In this document: positions 1 through 8,437 of the stretch, piece after piece | How positions within the stretch are numbered: the first letter of the stretch is position 1 | Layout of the letters: every line of letters begins with the position of its first letter | Assembly: GCF_001956985.1 (NCBI RefSeq) | Contig: NZ_CP019082.1 | Span: 2,604,001-2,668,000, forward strand | DNA length: 64,000 nucleotides | Source of the DNA: Paludisphaera borealis | GTDB taxonomy: Bacteria; Planctomycetota; Planctomycetia; Isosphaerales; Isosphaeraceae | Reading direction: 5' to 3' | Notes under the pieces: model-generated | The model's database searches: none | What the model saw: only the letters and a program-made list of their open reading frames with translations | Told to the model about the DNA's origin: nothing | Program-made: the position numbers and the translations under genes

Positions 1-318
1 CACGGCCTCTGCCCCTGCACGGGGCACCCCGTCTCCTACGTCCACCATCACGAGTTCCCCGAGGTCGTCGGCGAGGGTGACACGGACGCCGAAGGCGTGA
101 ATCACCTGACGCTCCTGCTCGGCCGGGCCCGCGACAACGCCGGCGGCGACTGGCGGAGGGATGCGATCGATCGGGCCGTCGAGGATGCGGCGGAATTCGG
201 CAGGTCACTCCCGCCCGACCCAGACTTCCACAAGTTCCTGGCGTTCGAGGACGAAGCGTCCATGGAGGGCGATGCGCACGGGAGGGTCGCCGTCCTACCC
301 CGAAGAGACGTCCCATGA
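1..318 (+). CDS. C-terminal fragment of an unrecognised protein (cut by window edge)
   Basis: Frame 1 is open from the first base to a TGA at 316-318, so this is the last 105 residues of a gene that begins outside the window. The visible part starts with a Cys/His-rich segment (HGLCPCTGHP, then VHHHEFPEVV) that could bind a metal. It continues as a charged, mostly helical tail rich in Asp, Arg and Ala. I recognise no family. An internal ATG-less stretch upstream of residue 33 reads on without a stop, which favours one longer protein over a small gene starting near base 97. Downstream lies a decayed transposase, so the gene may sit at the edge of an accessory island. Confidence 0.45.
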   Translation, partial: HGLCPCTGHPVSYVHHHEFPEVVGEGDTDAEGVNHLTLLLGRARDNAGGDWRRDAIDRAVEDAAEFGRSLPPDPDFHKFLAFEDEASMEGDAHGRVAVLPRRDVP

Positions 319-518
319 ACGACCGCACCGGTTTGCAACCCGAGATTCCATCATTCCGAAAGAAGCCGTCGCATCGCCTGACGCAGCAAACCATCTCTTC
401 CTTCCAGTTATCAAGGACATTCCTACTTAAGCTTCCCAGGGCTCAGGCGGCTGGGATTTCCGGATAGCCGCTATGCCCCAGAGCTCTACTGTAACCGTTC
501 AAGCGGATGCTTGATTGC

Positions 519-1180
519 TCACCCCGGGTCGAATCGCGCGGCTGGCGGGGAGCGGCGGGGAGGGAGTCGGTTGGCGGATTTGCGCCAGTGGTAGATGCGC
601 GCCTCCTTGTTGCGCCGCAGGACTCGGTTGACGACGCGGATCGTTTCCTCGGCCGTCGCCGCCCGTCGAGCCGCAGCAGTCGCGTCATGATCTGGCGCAC
701 TCTGGGCGAGATCGCCGCCGGGGTTCTCCCCCGATCCTCCGCCGCTCCAGGAGGAGGAACCACAACGCGACGAACGACAGGGTCATATGGGAATGCCAGC
801 CTACCCAGCTCCGGACCTCGTGGTGGGCCAGTCCGACCTCCCCCTTGGCCGCCTCGAACACCTCCTCGAGCGATGGCGTTTCCGCTGGGCTCGAGCCGCC
901 TGGTCCAGTGGGACGTCGGGGCCGGCGTTGGTCAGGGCCTAAGTCGACCCGGGTTTCGCCGACGCTGCGGATTGCGATCAGCTCGCAGGTCTTGCGTTCC
1001 CCCCCCCAGCCGGCCGCGGAGGACCAGCGCGGCGGTCCGCCGCTGCTCGACGCGGAAAAAACCGCGGCATATAGCACCGCAGGAACTCTTCCAACCGCCC
1101 GAGCCGCTCGCCGACGGCCTCGGTCGTCACGACGCGTCGGCCAGCAGAGTCCGCGACTTCGGATGATCCAGGATCGACAT
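519..1180 (-). pseudogene. IS701-like transposase remnant, frameshifted and internally deleted
   Basis: Read on the minus strand, the stretch begins with an ATG at 1180 and then shows transposase pieces in different frames. The first is an N-terminal piece (EAVGERLGRLEEFL, then VEQRRTAALVLRG). Next comes a C-terminal catalytic piece (EVFEAAKGEVGLAHHEVRSW followed by GWHSHMTLSFVAL), and last a tail (RVVNRVLRRNKEARIYHWRK) ending at a TGA at 519-521. The EVRSW-GWxxHMTL block and the RIYHWRK tail are typical of the DDE transposases of the IS701 group. At least three frame changes are needed to join the pieces. The total length (about 660 bases) is roughly half of an intact gene, so the central part is missing. 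A run of nine C at about 999-1007 lies within it and is a natural slippage site. No terminal inverted repeats were identified. Confidence 0.72.
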
Positions 1181-1608
1181 GGCCCCCCCTTTCGCCGAGC
1201 TCGCATCCCCCGGCCCCTTCAGGATATACGTGCGCGACGCCGCAGACACGGATTATCCGTTACAGTTGAGTTAGGAGGACGGTCACGGAAGAGGCTTGGG
1301 TCCAGATCGACACGCAGGTCGGCGACGAGATCCTTGGCGAGGGGCAACGTCATCGCTCTCCCGCTGCCCACTCCGTACCTCTCCCCGAAAGCTCAAATTC
1401 GAGCTTACTCACCTCCCCACGGTCATATCGGCACCTCAAGCCGATCGACCAGGACGTGCACATCGGCCCGTACAGCACCAAACTTGGCTCGGCTCATGGA
1501 GCCCATTGGTGGCAACGCACGTTTGCATCTTGGGGGGGGGCAGCGCCCTCCCTACAAACGCGCCCTGTTTGAGTCAGGAGTTTTGTGGTCGGCGTCTCGT
1601 GGCGGCGG
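1181..1608. other. Gene-poor stretch beside the transposase remnant
   Basis: I see no convincing gene in these 428 bases. A near-perfect 18-bp palindrome (AAGCTCAAATTCGAGCTT) lies at about 1391-1408 and a run of nine G at 1532-1540. Both are unlike the surrounding coding DNA. The stretch probably belongs to the decayed mobile-element region. Confidence 0.4.
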
Positions 1609-1974
1609 TCAGGCTTCCACCATCTCCCGTGCCGCTTGGTAGGCTTGGTTCAACTCGACCATCGCCTCATGGGTTCCGCCTCGGTCCGGGTGGATCTCCA
1701 CGGCCTTGCGGCGATAGGCGGCCCGGACTTGCTCCAGCGTCGTCGGAAAGGTCAGGCCGAGCGCGGCGAGGCAGGCCTCGCGATCTCCTTCAGCCCCCGA
1801 GCGAGACTCTTCCTGCTTCGCCACTGCTTCATCCCAGGCGAGCTGGGCCGCTTCGCGGGTCTCATACGCGCCGAGACGGAAGACGGTCCGATGCCGAAGT
1901 CGCTTCCCGTCGCGATACGACTCGATCACCTGCCAGTAGGTCTTTCCCCGCATCTTCCTGAACCGCAGGAACAT
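1609..1974 (-). CDS. Small J-domain (DnaJ-like) protein
   Basis: This 121-residue protein ends in a short J-domain. Helix II (RAAYRRKAVEI) is followed by the HPD signature in IHPDRGGTHEAM and by helix III (VELNQAYQAAREMVEA). HPD is the loop that stimulates the ATPase of DnaK-type chaperones. The N-terminal half (KTYWQVIESYRDGKRLRHRT) is not a standard DnaJ region. It resembles the opening of IS1634-type transposases, which read similarly around YWxxVES-RxGxxRxRTV. I chose the ATG at 1974 because a GGGAGGGGG purine block lies just upstream on this strand; an in-frame start 25 codons earlier has no such site. It lies between two decayed genes but is itself intact, so it may be functional cargo. 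The role in chaperone recruitment is inferred. Confidence 0.7.
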   Translation of the reverse strand: MFLRFRKMRGKTYWQVIESYRDGKRLRHRTVFRLGAYETREAAQLAWDEAVAKQEESRSGAEGDREACLAALGLTFPTTLEQVRAAYRRKAVEIHPDRGGTHEAMVELNQAYQAAREMVEA

Positions 1975-2107
1975 CCCTGCCCCCTCCCACCTTGACACGA
2001 CAGGCCGCCCCGCCGGCGAAACGCCCCCCGGCGGCCCGACCGTCACCACGTCTTCTTGCGGTACTTCAAAGCTTGCATGGACGGCGGCTTCCCGTCGACC
2101 TTCTAGG

Positions 2108-2302
2108 CTAACACGAACGACTCGACCACCGACCTGCCGCGAGACTCGTCGAGGGCTTCTTCGGGGAGCCGGATGGTCCCTCGTCCGACGCCGAACTTGT
2201 GGAACGGCAAGGCCGCCCTCTATTTAGAGAGCATAGCCGATAGATGTCGTCGTTCGACACGCTCAGTCGCCCGGCGACCTCGTGGACGGTGAGAAAACTC
2301 AT
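2108..2302 (-). pseudogene. Excisionase/MerR-type helix-turn-helix gene with a frameshift
   Basis: Starting at the ATG at 2302, the minus strand encodes MSFLTVHEVAGRLSVSNDDI followed by YRLCS. This is the classic opening of excisionase-family DNA-binding domains, in which a helix-turn-helix reads an operator or attachment site. The expected continuation (LPFHKFGVGRGTIRLPEEAL, then a tail ending in a stop at 2106-2108) is present but in another frame. A frameshift near 2220-2230 therefore separates the recognition helix from the wing. The total length (about 65 residues) is normal for the family. Together with the transposase remnant and the J-domain gene it suggests a former mobile island. 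An alternative start at 2347 only adds residues with no domain match. Confidence 0.62.
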
Positions 2303-2347
2303 GCCGAGCCGACCAAGAAAGCCGTCACGAAAGGTGGTCCAGCCCAT

Positions 2348-3060
2348 CCGACGTCATGCATCGGCGGTCGACGCGATGTCTCGTCAACGAGTTCCGCGAC
2401 GATCTTCCGCGGGGCCTATTTTGCTACGCTCAGGATGGGTTTCGGAGTGCTGGGATGGGGCCCCCAGCTGCAAGAGGCTTGCGCCCGGCCTCAGTGAGGG
2501 AGGTCCCAAGTCTAGAGCCACGGGGTCACAGACCCCGGCTCCAAATTGGATTCGGTCCCCCGCTCAGCGAGAGATTCCGCCTCGTTGAACACATGAGTGC
2601 GAATCCAATCGATCATCCAGATCTGCCTCTCCCTGGCCGCGACGGCGCGGAGATACGGGCGGACGAGCTCCGAAGCGGATCGAGGAAGAGGCGCGAAGAC
2701 GAGCTCGGAACCCCTACGGTCGACTGGGCGGGCGGCACATGCGATGACACGATCGATGGCGGCCCCTCGCGGGATTCCCGGCGGGAGCGGAAGCCCTTGT
2801 CGTAATGACATGTCGTCCGTACTTGTGCGCAACCCACATCAAATTCACAGCATGCAATTCGACATCGTAACAGTGCTCTTCGCGTCACGTCGTCCTTTCT
2901 GGCAGAAGGCCGCCTGATCGACCGTCGACGATCGGCCCGGTTCCTCGTCTCACAAGTCACCTCTTGCGAAGCGAGAACACAATTCAGACACTCGTCATAG
3001 ACGGGAGCGTGTCAACGGTTACTCGAAGGTCGTCCGATCCCTGGTTCGAAGGGGCGTCAC
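2348..3060. other. Gene-poor stretch upstream of the secreted LTxxQ protein
   Basis: No gene can be supported here. A minus-strand frame of 106 codons (2512-2832) is open and contains a plausible-looking helical segment, but it has no recognisable domain and no clear ribosome binding site. The last 17 bases before 3061 carry AAGGGG, the likely ribosome binding site of the next gene. Confidence 0.35.
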
Positions 3061-4755
3061 ATGAGAATCTTGATCGCGATCACATTCGTCGTCGGTTCGG
3101 TCGTCGCTCCGGCGGTTCGGGCTCAGAAGCCACCAGACGCTCCCCCACCCTCCTCGTATCAGTTGACAGACTTCGGGGTCATGCCGAGGCCTGCGTTCCG
3201 CCAGGTCCTCCTCACCCTACCGGCCGTCCAGGAAGAGTTGAAGCTGACCGACTCCCAGAAGAAGGAGGTGGAAACCACGGTGAATCAGCGTCTCAAGAAG
3301 ATGCAAACGGCAAGACGCGAGCTCACGTCGCGGCGAAAGAGCATGGAGTTTCGCGAGGCGCTCATGAAGGAGCTCGAGGCGGCGCTCCGCGAAAACTTGG
3401 AGCCGAGCCAGCGCGAGCGCCTGGATCAAATTCAGCTCCAAGCGCAGGGTCCGCTGGCCTTCAACGGGGCCGGGTCTGCTCAGATGGCTCTGGTCGACCC
3501 CGATCTGGCGAAGCGCCTCAAGCTGACCGACGACCAGATCCGTCGGACGCAAACGATCGCCGAAGAGGGGACCAGGGAGATCAAGAAGGCGGCCGCCGTC
3601 CCCATCCTCATCGATTCCAAGGCGAGCGCGCCGACGCGCGAGTCGATCCGTCGGTTCGTCGAGAGCCCGGAATTCAAGGCGACCAAACGCACGACGCGCG
3701 AAGCCGCCCGAAATGCCTGGACCAACGTCGTGCGGCGGATCGAGGACGTTCTGACCGAATCCCAGCGCAAGGCCTACCACGAGATGGTCGGCGCGCCGTT
3801 CGACCTGTCCAAGCTGCGTTCACATGAGGACGCAACGGCGGAGGACGCCGAGATCGTGGTCAGCACCCTGAACGTCGGCGGCGGCGACGATGGCAATAGC
3901 GGCGGCGGCCAGCGCGCCGACCCGGACTTCGACACCAAGGTCGCCCGGCCGGCTTACACGTCGAAGCATCCTCGCGTTCTGTTCGACGAGGCCCACAACA
4001 ATTTCCATGCAGCCGGCGGACGATACAAGCCGTTCGCGGAGCTCGTCGCCAACGACGGTTACAAGATTACACCCAGCAAGGACAAGTTCACTGCGGAGCG
4101 GCTCTCGACGGGGAACGTTCTGATCATCGCCAACGCCCTGGGGGCTGCCGGCATGGGAAGTCCCGGCGCGTCGGACTCGGCTTTTACCAAGGCCGAAATC
4201 GACGTCGTCCACGATTGGGTCCAGGCCGGCGGCTCGTTGCTCTTGATCACCGATCACGCTCCGTTCGGCTCGGCGGCCGAGTCGCTCGCCAAGCGCTTCG
4301 AGGTCGATATGAGCAAGGGTTTCACATCCGACCCCGAGAACTCGGAAGGGGGCGAGACGAGTCTGGTCTTCACCCGCAAGAACAACCTCCTGGGCGATCA
4401 CCCGATCACGAGGGGACGGGACGATTCCGAGCGGATCAACCGCGTCCAGACGTTCACCGGTCAGTCGCTGAAGGGACCGGTTGGGAGCGTCGCCATCCTC
4501 AAGCTCGCCGATACTGCGGTCGACGAAGGCGTCGATGAGAAGCCGAAATCCGCGGCCGGCCGGGCGCAAGGCGTGGCGTTCGCCTTCGGCAAGGGCCGAG
4601 TCGTCGTCCTGGGCGAGGCGGCCGAGATGTCGGCGCAGCTCATCGGAAACGAGCGGTTCGGGATGAACGTGAAGGGCCTGGACAATCGCCAACTGGCCCT
4701 CAACATCATGCACTGGCTCTCCGGCCTGCTGGAGCCGCGCGGCGACGCGAAGTGA
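3061..4755 (+). CDS. Secreted protein: LTxxQ-like N-terminal half, DUF4350/GATase1-like C-terminal half
   Basis: This 564-residue protein has a signal peptide (residues 1-21, cut after AVRA). Residues 55-250 are highly charged helices with three LTxxQ-type repeats (LKLTDSQKK, LKLTDDQIR, VLTESQRK). These are the signature of Spy/CpxP-like periplasmic sensors and chaperones. A Gly/Asp linker (about 275-290) joins a C-terminal half resembling the DUF4350 or ThuA-like class-I glutamine amidotransferase fold. That half reads PRVLFDEAHNNFH, a strand ending in LLITDHAPFG, then FGKGRVVVLGEAAEMS. No catalytic Cys of a glutaminase is visible, so it may bind a ligand rather than hydrolyse one. The start has AAGGGG seven bases upstream. 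It converges on a broken TPR gene. The substrate is unknown. Confidence 0.72.
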   Translation: MRILIAITFVVGSVVAPAVRAQKPPDAPPPSSYQLTDFGVMPRPAFRQVLLTLPAVQEELKLTDSQKKEVETTVNQRLKKMQTARRELTSRRKSMEFREALMKELEAALRENLEPSQRERLDQIQLQAQGPLAFNGAGSAQMALVDPDLAKRLKLTDDQIRRTQTIAEEGTREIKKAAAVPILIDSKASAPTRESIRRFVESPEFKATKRTTREAARNAWTNVVRRIEDVLTESQRKAYHEMVGAPFDLSKLRSHEDATAEDAEIVVSTLNVGGGDDGNSGGGQRADPDFDTKVARPAYTSKHPRVLFDEAHNNFHAAGGRYKPFAELVANDGYKITPSKDKFTAERLSTGNVLIIANALGAAGMGSPGASDSAFTKAEIDVVHDWVQAGGSLLLITDHAPFGSAAESLAKRFEVDMSKGFTSDPENSEGGETSLVFTRKNNLLGDHPITRGRDDSERINRVQTFTGQSLKGPVGSVAILKLADTAVDEGVDEKPKSAAGRAQGVAFAFGKGRVVVLGEAAEMSAQLIGNERFGMNVKGLDNRQLALNIMHWLSGLLEPRGDAK

Positions 4756-4788
4756 ATCGGCGACCGGACGGTTCGTAAGCCGACGGTT

Positions 4789-6440
4789 TCACCTTTTGTC
4801 GGGCGCGCGGACCAGCTTCGCGGCCATAGTTCGGGTCCATCGAGACCCATTCGCCGAGTCGGCGCAGCGCTGAAGGTATTTCCGCGCGTCGTCGGTCCGG
4901 CCGCGGTTGAGCAGGAACCTGCCGACGATGAACTCGGCGTTCCCCCGGGCGTCCGCTTGGATCGTATCCAGGATCTTGTCCACGGGCGCGAGGTCGAGCG
5001 GCGTCCTCGTTTCGGCGGCGAGCGAGTCGCAGATCAACTGGCAAATAGCGCAGGTCTTGGGGGCCTGATCCTTGAGTTTGGAGCAGAGGTCCTCCCGGGC
5101 CGAATCCCGACGCGCGGCGTCGCCCAGTTCGTCGGCGACGAGCATGATAGCCGTCGCGAGATTCACCCGAGGGGCGGCCTGGTACGCGGCTTCCAGGGCC
5201 TCAAGCGCCTTCCGCGGCGAGTCGTTCAGCCAGTAGATGTAGCCGGATTCCCCGGACTGGATCGACGCCGGCGCAGCGGCGAGGGCGTTGAGCCGGGCCT
5301 TGGCGTCGTCAGGCTCCGAACCGGGCCTGACGCACTGAATCCTCTGGCGGAACAGGAACAGATCCTGCCACGCGGAGGAGGGATAGCGTTCGGCGGCCTG
5401 AGTGTACCAGTACTCGGCCCGGTCCCAGTCGTGAAGCCCCTCGTTGGCCTTCGCGGCGCAGAGCATCGACCAGCCCGCCCAGGTTTGGGCGGCGGCTTCG
5501 GCGTACGCCTTCGCTTCGGCCCATTGTTCCTTCGCGATGAACGCATTCGCGAGTTGGACACGGACCCTGGCGTGGTCGAGACCGGCGTCCTCAGTCTTGG
5601 TGAGGAATTCGTCGAGCGTCGACTTCCAGCGGACTTCGTCCCCTTCCGCGTGGTAGCAGCCGGCGAGCCATTGGTACGCCCAGCGGTCGGGGGAAGCCGC
5701 GATGTAGCGGGTCAGGCAGTCTTCCACTTTCTTGTACTGCTTAATCTCACTTTACCTCTTCCCCAGCGCGCCGAGGACGGCGGGAGCATCCTTGGACTTC
5801 TCTCGCCACGACGCGGCGTCCCCCTTCGACCTGTCCCAATCATACTCCAAGAGGCCCGCCATCGCGAACGGCGAGCTCGGGCTGATTTGGTGAAGGACGC
5901 GGGCGTACTTCAGATGGTTGGAGCCCACCCCCGAGAGGATCGCGCTGAAGTCGCGGACGGTTTTGGTGGTGTGCTGGACGCTTGCATGCCTGCCGGCGTC
6001 CGCGCGCGGGCACCCGAGCGCCCTGACAGCGTCGGTCATGGCGCGCTGGCTGAGTTCGATATCGTTAAGGTCGAGATGCTCGGCGAACCCGACGAACAGT
6101 TGGAGTCCGTTTCGCGGCTCGGCGACGCTGTCGAGATACGGGCGAAAGCGATGATGAGCGACCCAGGGTTGGGCCTGCTCTCAGGATTCATCGACGGCCA
6201 CAGCCCATTTGTAGGCCATGAAGAGCAACCTTCGCCAGACATGGATGAAGCGGGCTTCGCGGGCCAGATGGGTCAGGACGCCCCAGGACGGCTCGCCCGC
6301 GTCGACGCCCGCCTTGCCCCGCATCGGTCATCGCTTCGATCGTCCCTGGTTCATCGACCGGCCGCCGAGCTTCGCGCGGACGGCCGCCGGCAGGTCGGGC
6401 AGTGCTTTCGACCTGACAGGGATGGACTCGCCGATTCGAA
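4789..6440 (-). pseudogene. Broken TPR protein gene with in-frame stops and a frameshift
   Basis: The minus strand encodes one long TPR-type protein in pieces. The last 312 codons (4789-5727) show typical repeat helices (AKAYAEAAAQTWAGWSMLCA, DRAEYWYTQAAERYP). Upstream in the same frame a TAA at 5752-5754 interrupts the run between LGALGKR and EIKQYKKVEDCL, where this family has an aromatic residue. Further upstream, still in frame, VFAYKW-type sequence (FMAYKWAVAVDES) ends at a TGA at 6181-6183 before EQAQPWVAHHRF. The part before that needs a frame change near 6330. Reading straight through the stops gives continuous family-like sequence, so the gene was intact recently. If both stops are real the gene is dead; sequencing error would have to have hit three times. 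Confidence 0.75.
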
Positions 6441-6647
6441 TCGTCCGGCGTCATGTGCTCATCCTCCAGCGGGAATTGCGCCTGGAATCGTCGCGATTCA
6501 AGGCCAACCAGCGCGGAAGCGTTAATGAGCCGAACTTAATCGAGAGCGAGGTCGATCGCAAGCACCCAACCAGCGGACGAAGTGAGTCGGTGTGCGTGTC
6601 AATGCGGAGACTCGATTCCCTACCCTGCGCGGCGAGGAATCCTCGGC

Positions 6648-6896
6648 TCAGTTCGGCAAGCGGGAGCCGGGGTGCCTCGACCCGTCGGCGAGCTGAAGCT
6701 CGACGCTGCCGTCGTCGTTCTTGATCGCGAATCCCCACTGCCGCGAGGACCGAGAGGCCAACCACAGCGATCGACGGGTCAAGGCCTCAATCTCGTAACG
6801 ACCCGCCGGCTCGCAATTGAGAAATGTTCGGACGTTGTCAACCTTGCTCGTCACCGCGGCACCGCCTGAGTGCAATCCCACCTTATAGAGAATCAT
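6648..6896 (-). CDS. Small unrecognised protein, 82 residues
   Basis: The ORF starts at an ATG at 6896 preceded by GGGAG about eight bases upstream, which makes it more credible than its longer in-frame extension over the thiolase gene. The product begins MILYKVGLHSGG and has a beta-rich, charged middle (RYEIEALTRRSLWLASR) and a short acidic strand (KNDDGSVELQLADGSR). There is no signal peptide, membrane segment or known motif. It lies between the dead TPR gene and the thiolase, on the opposite strand from the latter. It could be a genuine small protein or leftover sequence. Confidence 0.4.
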   Translation of the reverse strand: MILYKVGLHSGGAAVTSKVDNVRTFLNCEPAGRYEIEALTRRSLWLASRSSRQWGFAIKNDDGSVELQLADGSRHPGSRLPN

Positions 6897-7220
6897 GACG
6901 GGCTCCCGTGCCGTGCGAACGCTCGACGTCCATATCCTAATTAAGCATCTCATCCACCCCCCTGGCCGATCTCCGAGTAATATACGACATAGTGGACCGG
7001 AATGCACAGGGTTCACCAATCTTTCAAATGGAATCTTAGTTAACGAAGAACGGGCCTTCGATCGAGTAGATCGGGCTAAGATTCCGTGAATCCCGGCTGG
7101 CCCGCGCGCCGTGAGAATGCGGATCATCGTCTCAACCCGAGTATAATTGAGATGATGCGTCGGTCGATCGTGCGACGGTCGACGCCGCGCGGGACGATCG
7201 CGATGGGATTGAGGATCACG
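6897..7220. other. Divergent intergenic region upstream of the thiolase
   Basis: These 324 bases lie between a minus-strand small gene and the plus-strand thiolase. Parts are AT-richer than the surroundings (around 6935-7080), as expected for promoters in this GC-rich genome. I see no defined operator. GAGG at 7211-7214 is the probable ribosome binding site of the thiolase. Confidence 0.4.
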
Positions 7221-8408
7221 ATGATGGCGAACGATCAGTCGGTGATCGTGGCGGGCGTCCGGACGCCGATCGGTGCTTTTCTGGGAGGGCTGTCGGCCGT
7301 CCCCGCGCCGCAACTGGGGGCCGCCTGCGTGCGGGCGCTGGTCGAGCGGACGGGAGCGCCGCCGGAACGGATCGACGAGGTGCTCATGGGAAGCTGCATC
7401 GCGGCCGGCCAGGGGATGAACCCCGCGCGGCAGGCGGCGATCCTCAGCGGCTTGCCGACGAGCGTCCACGCGGCGACGATCAACGAAGCCTGCGCCTCGG
7501 GGATGCGCGCGGTGATGCTGGCCGACCAGATCCTCCGGGCGGGCGACGCCCGGCTGATCATCGCCGGCGGGATGGAGAGCATGAGCCGGGCGCCCTACCT
7601 TCTGCCCAAGGCTCGCGAAGGCTTCCGACTGGGGAACGGCGAGATCGTCGACTCGATGATGTTCGACGGCCTGACCGACGCCTACGCCAACAAGCCGATG
7701 GGCCATTTCGCCGACGCATGCGCCCGCGAATGCGGCCTCGACCGCGAGCGGCAAGACGCTTACGCCGTCCTGAGCCACACTCGCGCCCGCAAGGCTCTCG
7801 CCGAGAAGGCGTTCGCCAACGAAATCGTCCCCGTGTCGGTCACCGTCCGGGGCAAGACGACGATCGTCGGCGAGGACGAAGGACCGGGCAAGTTCAACGA
7901 GGCCAAGCTGCTCAGCCTCCGTCCCGCGTTCGGCGACGACGGCACGGTCACGGCCGGCAACGCATCAAGCCTCAACGACGGCGCCGCGGCGCTCATGGTC
8001 TCGACGATGGAGACCTGTAACGCGTTCGGCCTGAAACCCGTCGCCCGGATCGTCGGCGCGGCGATCCACAGCCAGGAGCCCGAGCGGTTCACCACCGCGC
8101 CCGTCGGCGCCCTCAAAAAGCTGCTCGAAAGGATCGGCTGGAAGGTCGATGACGTCGACCTCTTTGAAGTCAATGAGGCGTTCGCCGTCGTCGCCCTAGC
8201 CGTGGCCGACCAGACCGGCCTGCCCTCCGACCGGACGAACGTCTTCGGCGGCGCCATCGCGCTGGGCCACCCGATCGGCAGCAGCGGCGCGCGGCTGCTC
8301 GTCACCTTGATCCACGGCCTCGAACGAACCGGCGGCCGTCGCGGCGTCGCCGCCCTGTGCGTCGGCGGCGGCGAGGGAATCGCTATGGCCGTCGAGCGGA
8401 TCGTTTAA
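7221..8408 (+). CDS. Acetyl-CoA C-acetyltransferase (thiolase)
   Basis: This 395-residue thiolase condenses two acetyl-CoA to acetoacetyl-CoA, or cleaves beta-ketoacyl-CoA in the reverse direction. The nucleophilic Cys is in NEACASGM (about residue 91), the His in GHPIGSSGAR (about residue 350) and the second Cys in CVGGGEGIA (about residue 380). The NEAF motif lies before the His. All are conserved, so it should be active. I chose the ATG at 7221 (MMANDQSV) because GAGG lies six bases upstream; a longer in-frame extension to 7086 has no family match. It converges on pccA with only 29 bases between stops. The neighbourhood suggests a role in degrading fatty acids or branched-chain carbon to acetyl-CoA and propionyl-CoA. 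Acetoacetyl-CoA reductase partners are not in the window. Confidence 0.93.
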   Translation: MMANDQSVIVAGVRTPIGAFLGGLSAVPAPQLGAACVRALVERTGAPPERIDEVLMGSCIAAGQGMNPARQAAILSGLPTSVHAATINEACASGMRAVMLADQILRAGDARLIIAGGMESMSRAPYLLPKAREGFRLGNGEIVDSMMFDGLTDAYANKPMGHFADACARECGLDRERQDAYAVLSHTRARKALAEKAFANEIVPVSVTVRGKTTIVGEDEGPGKFNEAKLLSLRPAFGDDGTVTAGNASSLNDGAAALMVSTMETCNAFGLKPVARIVGAAIHSQEPERFTTAPVGALKKLLERIGWKVDDVDLFEVNEAFAVVALAVADQTGLPSDRTNVFGGAIALGHPIGSSGARLLVTLIHGLERTGGRRGVAALCVGGGEGIAMAVERIV

Positions 8409-8437
8409 GCCGAACTACCCATTGACTGCAAGCTCCT

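Noticed and set aside
2512-2832. Minus-strand 106-codon gene
   Set aside because: No recognisable domain, no ribosome binding site and several overlapping frames of similar length in the same region.
8409-8437. Terminator between thiolase and pccA
   Set aside because: Only 29 bases separate the stops and no stable hairpin can be drawn.
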